Shown here: positions 1 through 4,902 of the stretch, piece by piece
How positions within the stretch are numbered: position 1 is the first letter of the stretch
How the letters are laid out: each line of letters starts with the position of its first letter
Position numbers and translations under genes: made by a program
DNA from: an uncultured Selenomonas sp.
GTDB lineage: Bacteria > Bacillota > Negativicutes > Selenomonadales > Selenomonadaceae
DNA length: 7,848 bases
Reading direction: 5' to 3'
NCBI GenBank assembly: GCA_905373085.1
Contig: CAJPRR010000105.1
Location: 1-7,848 of the forward strand
Notes under the pieces: model-generated
What the model was told of the DNA's origin: nothing
The model's input: only the letters and a program-made list of their open reading frames with translations
The model's database searches: none

Positions 1-995
1 ATGACGGGGGTCGGGATGCTCTGGATGAGTGCGGCAAGTTTGCCGAGGCAGGAGAGCAGGATGGCAAAGATCGCTGCGCCGCCGATGACCCATGTCGAGT
101 AGACCTTCGTGATGGCGAGGACGCCGATGTTCTCGCCGTACGTCGTGTTCGGCGTCGAGCCGAAGAAGCCCGAGACGATCGTCGATATGCCGTTGCCGAG
201 AAGCGAGCGGTCGAGTCCCGGATCCTTCGTGAGGTTGCGCCCGACGATGTTGTTCGTCACGATGAGGTGTCCGATGTGCTCGACGATGACGACGATGGAG
301 GCGGGCAGGAGGATGAGGATGGCGCCCGGCTCGAACTTCGGCGTGTAGATGGTCGGGATGGCGAACCACGGGGCGCTCTCGACGGCGGAGAGGTCGACGA
401 CGCCCGCTGCATAGGCGATGACGTAGCCCGAGACGACGCCGATGAGGATGGGGATGATGGCGAGGAAGCCGCGAAATGCGATGGAGGCGAAGACCGTGAC
501 GGCGAGCGTCGCAATGGAGACGAAGACGACGGTCGGATCCGCCTCGGCATCGGTCAGTCCCGCCATCTTCGCCGCCGTCGGCATGAGCTCAAGGCCGATG
601 ACGGCGACGATCGCGCCCATGGAGGCGGGCGGGAAGATCACGTCGATCCAGCCCGTGCCGATGGCATGAATGATGAAGCTCACGAGGCAGAAGACGACGC
701 CTACGACGATGAAGCCGCCGAGCGCCGCCTCGTAGCTGTAGTCGGCGAGCACGAGGAATACGGGCGAGAGAAAGGCGAAGCTTGAGCCGAGATAGGCGGG
801 GATCTTGCCCTTGCAGAGAATCAGGTAGAAGAGCGTGCCGATGCCGTTGAAGAGCAGCACGGTCGCGGGGTTGACATGGAAGAGGATCGGCACGAGCACC
901 GTCGAGCCGAACATCGCGAAGAGGTGCTGCAGGGAAAGCGGAATCGTCTGGAGGAGCGGCAGCCGCTCCTCGGGGGCAATGGTTCTTTGTGTCAT
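1..995 (-). CDS. uraA: Uracil permease UraA (N-terminal 331 residues; C-terminus beyond left edge)
   Basis: Inner-membrane uracil:proton symporter of the NAT/NCS2 family, importing uracil for pyrimidine salvage. I translated the minus strand from the ATG at 995-993. The N-terminus (PLLQTIPLSLQHLFAMFG at about residues 13-30, then FNGIGT and GKIPAYLGSSFAF) is nearly superimposable on E. coli UraA as I know it. Residues matching the UraA uracil/proton site are present with an offset of at most two: F73, E239, H243 and E288. The NAT signature is visible as E288-N-x-G-x4-T296-K297. E. coli UraA is about 429 residues, so roughly 100 C-terminal residues are cut off by the window edge; nothing suggests real truncation. 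The start is supported by an AAAGGAG ribosome binding site (plus-strand 1003-1009) seven bases upstream. It is divergent from the DUF4153 gene. I see no PyrR-type leader: the region before the start is short. Identification of the family is near certain; uracil specificity rests on similarity to UraA. Confidence 0.96.
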   Translation of the reverse strand, partial: MTQRTIAPEERLPLLQTIPLSLQHLFAMFGSTVLVPILFHVNPATVLLFNGIGTLFYLILCKGKIPAYLGSSFAFLSPVFLVLADYSYEAALGGFIVVGVVFCLVSFIIHAIGTGWIDVIFPPASMGAIVAVIGLELMPTAAKMAGLTDAEADPTVVFVSIATLAVTVFASIAFRGFLAIIPILIGVVSGYVIAYAAGVVDLSAVESAPWFAIPTIYTPKFEPGAILILLPASIVVIVEHIGHLIVTNNIVGRNLTKDPGLDRSLLGNGISTIVSGFFGSTPNTTYGENIGVLAITKVYSTWVIGGAAIFAILLSCLGKLAALIQSIPTPV

Positions 996-1032
996 GGCAA
1001 TGCTCCTTTGGAAGATAGTTATACCAAAGAAG

Positions 1033-1061
1033 AATTTAGCACAGAATGAGCGCTTTGTCTA
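1033..1061 (-). promoter_or_regulatory. Candidate sigma-70/A promoter for uraA
   Basis: On the minus strand a -35 box TAGACA (plus 1056-1061, 5 of 6 to consensus) is followed after exactly 17 bp by TAAATT (plus 1033-1038, 4 of 6). Transcription would begin near 1026, giving a leader of about 30 nt with the AAAGGAG site. That leaves no room for an attenuator. The assignment rests only on consensus match and position. Confidence 0.45.
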
Positions 1062-1088
1062 ATGGATTATTTGACGATGCGGATGCTT

Positions 1089-1106
1089 TTGGAATCCAAG
1101 TATAAT
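1089..1106 (+). promoter_or_regulatory. Candidate promoter (-10) with adjoining small palindrome, for the DUF4153 gene
   Basis: A perfect -10 hexamer TATAAT lies at 1101-1106, 78 bp before the DUF4153 start. Directly upstream is a short palindrome, TTGGA-A-TCCAA (1089-1099), sitting in the -35/-10 spacer. The best -35 look-alike, TTGACG at 1071-1076, is 24 bp away, too far for a standard sigma-A promoter. The promoter may therefore be activator-dependent, or the hexamer may be fortuitous. The palindrome is placed where a repressor or activator could bind, but no regulator is identifiable. Confidence 0.35.
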
Positions 1107-1125
1107 GTGCGTGCAGCAGGAAAGA

Positions 1126-1194
1126 ATGAAACGGAAGGCGAATAGGCAAAGAAGGGATAGGGCGGTGATGGTGGAGGTGCAGGTATGGGCGTGA
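1126..1194 (+). CDS. Possible 22-codon upstream ORF overlapping the DUF4153 start
   Basis: An ATG at 1126 opens a 22-codon frame ending in TGA at 1192-1194, ten bases past the DUF4153 ATG at 1185 and in a different frame. It begins about 13 nt downstream of the expected transcription start of the TATAAT promoter. An AGGAAAG stretch precedes the ATG, with spacing slightly short for a good ribosome binding site. The peptide is strongly basic at its N-terminus (MKRKANRQRRDR) and has no recognisable domain. If translated, it could couple its translation to the membrane protein gene. It may equally be chance; no homology can be judged at this length. Confidence 0.18.
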   Translation: MKRKANRQRRDRAVMVEVQVWA

Positions 1195-2843
1195 AGGACA
1201 TGGGACAGAGGCTCTGCCGGTCGGTGCAGGGCGGCTATCAGCGCTTTCGCACAGCGATGATTCTTGATGTTGTACTGTTTGTTTGCGTGGGCGTGCTTAC
1301 GTACTGCCATGTGTATGAGATGCAAGATTGGTATACGGAGGAGATCGGCTGCGCAGCGGCAGCGGCGGCGATCGGCTGCATCTTCGCTGTCGCCCTGCGG
1401 TTGTTCTTGGAGAGGCGCGGACAGGAGCGGCATGGCTTCGAGGCGCTGCTGACGGTTGTCGTATTTGTGTTTTTCTTCATTCTTGTGCAGGGACATGATT
1501 GGACGGATTCCTATATTCTGCTCAAGACGGCAGGGCCGGCGCTTGTTTTTGCTTCTGTCGGTCTTTGCTGCCTTGAGCCGCAGAACGAAGGCGAGGAGCC
1601 GGCACTTGCCGTGTTTTTTGCAATCTCTAAGGCATGGCTTGTCGGCACACTTTTGCTCATATCTCTGGGTATCTGCTTGACAGCATTCGATTCGCTGATT
1701 TTTTCTTTGGAATTTCGACTGCAGGCGATGCTGCATTTCCTCATAGTGGAATTTTCCTATCTTTTCATCGCGGTGCAGAGCTTGCTCGCTAGCCTGCCTG
1801 ATCGGGGGAAGACGACGGAGACTCCCGCGCTCTTTCGTGCGCTCCTCGTGCGCGTGCTTTGGCCGGTCTATCTGCTCTTGCTTGCTATTCTCTATCTCTA
1901 TGTGGCAAAGATCATCTATGTTTGGGCGATACCCGTCGGCATGATGAATTGGTTTGCTTCGTTGGCTCTTTTAGCCTTCAGCGTGTTTTTCTTCTGCTTT
2001 GCGAATGATGTGCGCTATTCTCTGCTGCAGCGTTTCCTGCGCTGGGGTCTTTTGCTCTTTCTGCCGATCCTTGCGGTGCAGGCTGTCGCTGTTTGGCAGC
2101 GAGTTGAGCCGTACGGCTTGACGGTGCTGCGCTATACGTCGATCCTCTGTACGATTTACGGCATCTTTTTGCTCGTGCTTGCTTTCCTGCGCCGCTCGCC
2201 GCGTCCTGCGTTTCTCGTCTTGGCACTCATGATTGCCGCATTCACGCTGACGCCGCTCAATATCGTCGATGTGCCGCTTCGCACGCAGGAAGTGCGCCTT
2301 TGGAGCGTGCTTGAGGAAAACGGCATGCTGCAGGATGGCGAAGTCGTGGAAAATCCCGCACTTGCTGAGGGGGCGCGTGACAGGATCTTGAGCGCTTCGG
2401 AGTATCTGACCGATCAGAAGAAGACGTCGTTTCTCGAAACGCCGGGCATGCGTGAGACGCTTGCGAAACTGCGTGGGATGCAGAAGAGGGAAAAAACTGT
2501 CGAATGGTTCGAGTTCCAAGCGGAAAATCCTGTCTGCATTCCCGTAGAGGGTTGGAAGAAAGCTTATCGGATTGACAATCCTGCTGTGGAGGATGGCGTG
2601 ATTTTCGTGGACAAGGGCGACGGAACAAAGGAACGATTCGATGTTTCTGTGTATCTCAAGGAGCTTTTGGCATACGCGCACAAGGAGGATGCGAGAGGAA
2701 CGGGCAAATTCACGCGGGAGCTTAGAATAGATATAGATGAAAACACTTGCCTTTGGCTGTATGATATCGGCTTGTCCGTCCGCAGCCATAAGGGCAGAGA
2801 GGATATAACGGCGCAGATCAAGGGCGTGCTTTTGAAGCGTTAA
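1185..2843 (+). CDS. DUF4153 polytopic membrane protein of unknown function
   Basis: A 552-residue integral membrane protein. Residues about 24-360 hold some 10-11 hydrophobic segments (for example 24-44, 86-103, 141-164, 170-200, 220-245, 250-275, 285-303, 315-335 and 340-358). A non-membrane C-terminal region of about 190 residues follows (360-552). The stretch around residues 225-317, ending in WQRVEPYGLTVLRY (304-317), carries the R-x3-YGLT-x2-RY pattern I associate with DUF4153, so I assign that family; its biochemical role is unknown. The ATG is supported by GGAGGT at 1173-1178, six bases away; Met6 is the next in-frame alternative. The gene is divergent from uraA. Its TAA stop lies only five bases before the -35 box of the toxin-antitoxin promoter, with no terminator visible between, so read-through into that locus is possible. 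The C-terminal region is charged and has no catalytic motif I recognise. Whether it faces the cytoplasm or the outside depends on the exact helix count, which I cannot fix by eye. Confidence 0.85.
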   Translation: MGVKDMGQRLCRSVQGGYQRFRTAMILDVVLFVCVGVLTYCHVYEMQDWYTEEIGCAAAAAAIGCIFAVALRLFLERRGQERHGFEALLTVVVFVFFFILVQGHDWTDSYILLKTAGPALVFASVGLCCLEPQNEGEEPALAVFFAISKAWLVGTLLLISLGICLTAFDSLIFSLEFRLQAMLHFLIVEFSYLFIAVQSLLASLPDRGKTTETPALFRALLVRVLWPVYLLLLAILYLYVAKIIYVWAIPVGMMNWFASLALLAFSVFFFCFANDVRYSLLQRFLRWGLLLFLPILAVQAVAVWQRVEPYGLTVLRYTSILCTIYGIFLLVLAFLRRSPRPAFLVLALMIAAFTLTPLNIVDVPLRTQEVRLWSVLEENGMLQDGEVVENPALAEGARDRILSASEYLTDQKKTSFLETPGMRETLAKLRGMQKREKTVEWFEFQAENPVCIPVEGWKKAYRIDNPAVEDGVIFVDKGDGTKERFDVSVYLKELLAYAHKEDARGTGKFTRELRIDIDENTCLWLYDIGLSVRSHKGREDITAQIKGVLLKR

Positions 2844-2847
2844 ATGG

Positions 2848-2875
2848 TTACAATGTTTGTATTTTGTTGTATAAT
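2848..2875 (+). promoter_or_regulatory. Promoter and probable autoregulatory operator of the toxin-antitoxin locus
   Basis: TTACAA (2848-2853) and a perfect TATAAT (2870-2875) are separated by 16 bp, just after the DUF4153 stop codon. Overlapping the -35 box is an inverted repeat TACAA-TGT-TTGTA (2849-2861). The TTGTA half recurs at 2867-2871, ten bp (one helical turn) further on and overlapping the -10. Ribbon-helix-helix antitoxins of the RelB/DinJ class usually repress their own promoters by binding such short repeats, so this is the natural operator. That it is the operator is inference. Confidence 0.65.
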
Positions 2876-2897
2876 TGCAGTGGAAGGAGCTGATTGT

Positions 2898-3167
2898 ATG
2901 GCAGCAAATGCTACGTTTACTGTTCGTATGAATTCGGAACTTAAAAAGCAGGCGGAACTTGTCTGCGAGGAAATGGGCTTGACCATGTCATCTGCCATGA
3001 CGATTTTTCTCAAGCGTTTGGTCAAAGACCGTGCCATACCGTTTCGCGTATCGGCAGGCGACCATTTTTACAGTGAGGAGAATATGCGCCATCTCCGCGC
3101 AGCTGCAGAGCGAATGGAGGCGGGAAAAAATGTGGTTCATGACATCATTGAAGGCGATGATGTATGA
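2898..3167 (+). CDS. RelB/DinJ-family type II antitoxin
   Basis: An 89-residue protein. Residues about 5-50 (ATFTVRMNSELKKQAE, then the EEMGLTMSSAM turn and FLKRLV helix) form the ribbon-helix-helix DNA-binding and dimerisation module of the RelB/DinJ family. The C-terminal part (FYSEENM, then MEAGKNVVHDIIE) is the segment that in this family wraps and neutralises the toxin. The start is the ATG at 2898, with AAGGAG (2884-2889) eight bases upstream. The frame is open further up to an ATG at 2844, but that start would lie upstream of the promoter's -10 box and add a hydrophobic tail foreign to the family. The stop overlaps the toxin start in an ATGA (3164-3167), the usual coupled arrangement. 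The partner toxin gene is frameshifted, so this may be an orphan antitoxin. It should still bind its own promoter and could neutralise a related toxin encoded elsewhere. Family assignment is very secure. Confidence 0.93.
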   Translation: MAANATFTVRMNSELKKQAELVCEEMGLTMSSAMTIFLKRLVKDRAIPFRVSAGDHFYSEENMRHLRAAAERMEAGKNVVHDIIEGDDV

Positions 3168-3423
3168 TTATTTCATGGGATGAGGAAGATGGGCGGATTA
3201 TATCGACTGGCAGAACGAGGATAAAAAGACGCTGAAGCGCATTAACTCCTTAATCAAGGATATTCAGTGCAACGGCACGCAGGGAATTGGTAAAGCAGAG
3301 CCGTTGAAGTATATCAAGGGCGGTTGGTACAGTCGGCGCATTGATAAAATGAATCGCCTGGTGTTTCGGATTCGTGGTCAGAACTTGGAGATTTTACAAT
3401 GTAAGGAGCACTATGATGATTGA
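3164..3423 (+). pseudogene. Frameshifted Txe/YoeB-family mRNA interferase toxin
   Basis: YoeB toxins are ribosome-dependent endoribonucleases that cut mRNA in the A site. Translation from the ATG at 3164 gives MIISWDEE and then leaves the family pattern, ending at TGA 3233-3235 after 23 residues. Changing frame at 3188-3190 restores the family sequence: WADYIDWQ, KAEPLKY, GGWYSRRI, NRLVF, then CKEHYDD and a stop at 3421-3423. One missing base (a codon of form G-x-A reduced to GA at 3188-3189) explains everything. Restoring it gives 86 residues, against 84 in E. coli YoeB, and puts E46, R65, H83 and Y84 at the numbers of the E. coli catalytic residues. No other disabling change is seen, so the lesion is recent, a sequence error, or, less likely, recoded. 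There is no classic slippery heptamer or long homopolymer at the site. As read, no functional toxin is made. Confidence 0.88.
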
Positions 3424-3454
3424 CGGAGAAGTTTGAAGGGAAGAAGGAAGTTTT

Positions 3455-4813
3455 TTGCTGGGGATTCATCGAAGAGAAATCAATATGCTTGAAGGTTCGC
3501 TGTGGGACAAGATCGTCGTCTTTGCCCTGCCCATCGCTTTGACGGGCATTTTGGAGCAGATGTTCAATGCGGCGGACGTCGCGGTGCTCGGACGTTTCGT
3601 CGGAACGGAGGCGATGGCGGCCGTCGGCAACAACGTGCCGATCGTCGGGCTTATCGTGAGCCTCTTTCTCGGGCTTTCGCTCGGCGCCAATGTTACCATC
3701 GCGCAGTACATCGGCGCACATCGACTCAAGGAGGCGAGCCGTGCCGTTCATACAGCTCTCGTGCTTTCGCTCCTTGCCGGCATGGGCGTGACTTTGTTCG
3801 GCGAGCTTTTCGCCGCGCCGCTGCTTTCCCTGCTCTCTGTGCCCGATGCCGTCATGCCGTTGGCGGAGCTTTACCTGCGCATCTTCCTTCTCGGCATGCC
3901 CTTCATGAGCGTCTACAACTTCGCCTCGGCGATTCTTCGGAGTCATGGCGATACGGGCACGCCGCTCATCGCGCTCTTGGCGGCGAGCGCACTCAACATT
4001 GTTCTCGATCTCGGCTTCGTGCTCTTTTTGAACATGGGCGTCGACGGCGTGGCGTGGGGTACGGCGCTCTCGTACCTCGTCGCGGGCGCGATGCTCATCC
4101 GCGCTTTGCGCCGCGAGGAGGGCGTCCTGCGTCTCGACTTTCGCCTCCTGCGCGTGCGCCGCCACCATGCGAAGCGCATCTTCGTCATCGGCATGCCCGC
4201 CGCCGTGCAGGGCATGGTCTTCTGCTTTGCGAATCTCGTCATTCAGGCGGCTTTGAACAGTCTCGGCGCGGAGGTCATGGCGGCGTCGGCGGCAGCATTC
4301 ACAATCGAGATCAACATGTATTGTGTGATTGCGGCGTTCCAGCAGGCATGCACGACCTTTGTCAGCCAGAACTACGGCGCGGGCAATCTGCCGCGCTGCC
4401 GCGAGGTCACGCGTTGGAGCCTTCGCCTGAACAGTGTCGCCATGCTCGTTCTCGGGGCGCTCATCCTCGTATTCATGCGCCCGCTGCTGCGCATCTTCAA
4501 CGGCGATCCCGCTGTCGTCGAGATCGGCGTCGTGCGCATCATCTACGTCGTCGTGCCCGAGATCTTTTCCGTATTCATCGACATCTTTTCCGGCTCGATG
4601 CGCGGCTACGGCTACTCGCTGATGCCGGCGCTCGTCACGCTCGTCTGCATCTGCGGCGTGCGTCTCTCGTGGGTCTGGCTCGTATTCCCGCATCATCGGA
4701 CGTTTGAGACGCTCATGATCATCTATCCGATCAGTTGGATGGTGACGTCGCTGTTTCTCTATCTTTTGTACCGTTTCTACTTGAAGCATCTGAAGGTGAT
4801 GCGCCTGACATAG
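3455..4813 (+). CDS. MATE-family multidrug/metabolite efflux transporter
   Basis: A 452-residue membrane antiporter of the MATE family, which exports cationic drugs or metabolites using sodium or proton gradients; the substrate here cannot be predicted. Two homologous halves are visible, each opening with a similar helix: LPIALTGILEQMFNAADVAVLGR (residues about 25-47) and MPAAVQGMVFCFANLVIQAALN (about 247-268). About 12 hydrophobic helices are present. N38, D41 and G46 correspond to the conserved N-x2-D-x4-G of the first helix. I take the TTG at 3455 as the start because AAGGAAG (3444-3450) precedes it, and residues 8-15 (REINMLEG) resemble the extreme N-terminus of many relatives. The ATG at 3485 is the alternative and has only a weak ribosome binding site. 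No clear promoter lies in the 31 bp after the toxin stop, so it may be read from the toxin-antitoxin promoter. Codon GC is much higher than in that locus. Transcription ends at the 4840-4877 terminator. Confidence 0.93.
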   Translation: MLGIHRREINMLEGSLWDKIVVFALPIALTGILEQMFNAADVAVLGRFVGTEAMAAVGNNVPIVGLIVSLFLGLSLGANVTIAQYIGAHRLKEASRAVHTALVLSLLAGMGVTLFGELFAAPLLSLLSVPDAVMPLAELYLRIFLLGMPFMSVYNFASAILRSHGDTGTPLIALLAASALNIVLDLGFVLFLNMGVDGVAWGTALSYLVAGAMLIRALRREEGVLRLDFRLLRVRRHHAKRIFVIGMPAAVQGMVFCFANLVIQAALNSLGAEVMAASAAAFTIEINMYCVIAAFQQACTTFVSQNYGAGNLPRCREVTRWSLRLNSVAMLVLGALILVFMRPLLRIFNGDPAVVEIGVVRIIYVVVPEIFSVFIDIFSGSMRGYGYSLMPALVTLVCICGVRLSWVWLVFPHHRTFETLMIIYPISWMVTSLFLYLLYRFYLKHLKVMRLT

Positions 4814-4839
4814 AGAAAGAACACATGATTCCCTGCACG

Positions 4840-4877
4840 AAAAAACTCGGCCGAAGCGGAATTCGACCGAGTTTTTT
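4840..4877. terminator. Bidirectional intrinsic terminator between convergent genes
   Basis: The arms at 4840-4855 and 4862-4877 form a 16-bp stem with one C-A mismatch and a six-base loop (GCGGAA). The arms begin with six A and end with six T, so each strand presents a GC-rich stem followed by a U tract. It therefore serves both the MATE gene (27 bp downstream of its stop) and the chemoreceptor gene arriving from the other side. Confidence 0.93.
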
Positions 4878-4902
4878 CGCGTTTTTCGTTATGTTGGCGA
4901 TG

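Noticed and set aside
267..785. Acidic 172-codon plus-strand frame opposite uraA
   Set aside because: Repetitive D/E/G/R product caused by reading the GC-rich uraA codons backwards; UraA identity on the other strand is certain.
3394..3404. TTACA-A-TGTAA palindrome near the end of the toxin remnant, sharing TTACAATGT with the toxin-antitoxin promoter
   Set aside because: A nine-base match within a few hundred bases can occur by chance, and there is no well-spaced promoter next to it.
3502..4707. Second plus-strand frame of 401 codons inside the MATE gene
   Set aside because: Arg/Ala/His-rich out-of-frame translation; the MATE frame contains all the conserved helices.
3314..4789. Antisense open frame of 491 codons opposite the MATE gene
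   Set aside because: It is longer than the real gene, but it arises from the GC-rich codon pattern of the plus strand. Its product is a low-complexity run of R, H, D, E and A with no domain, and it crosses the toxin remnant.
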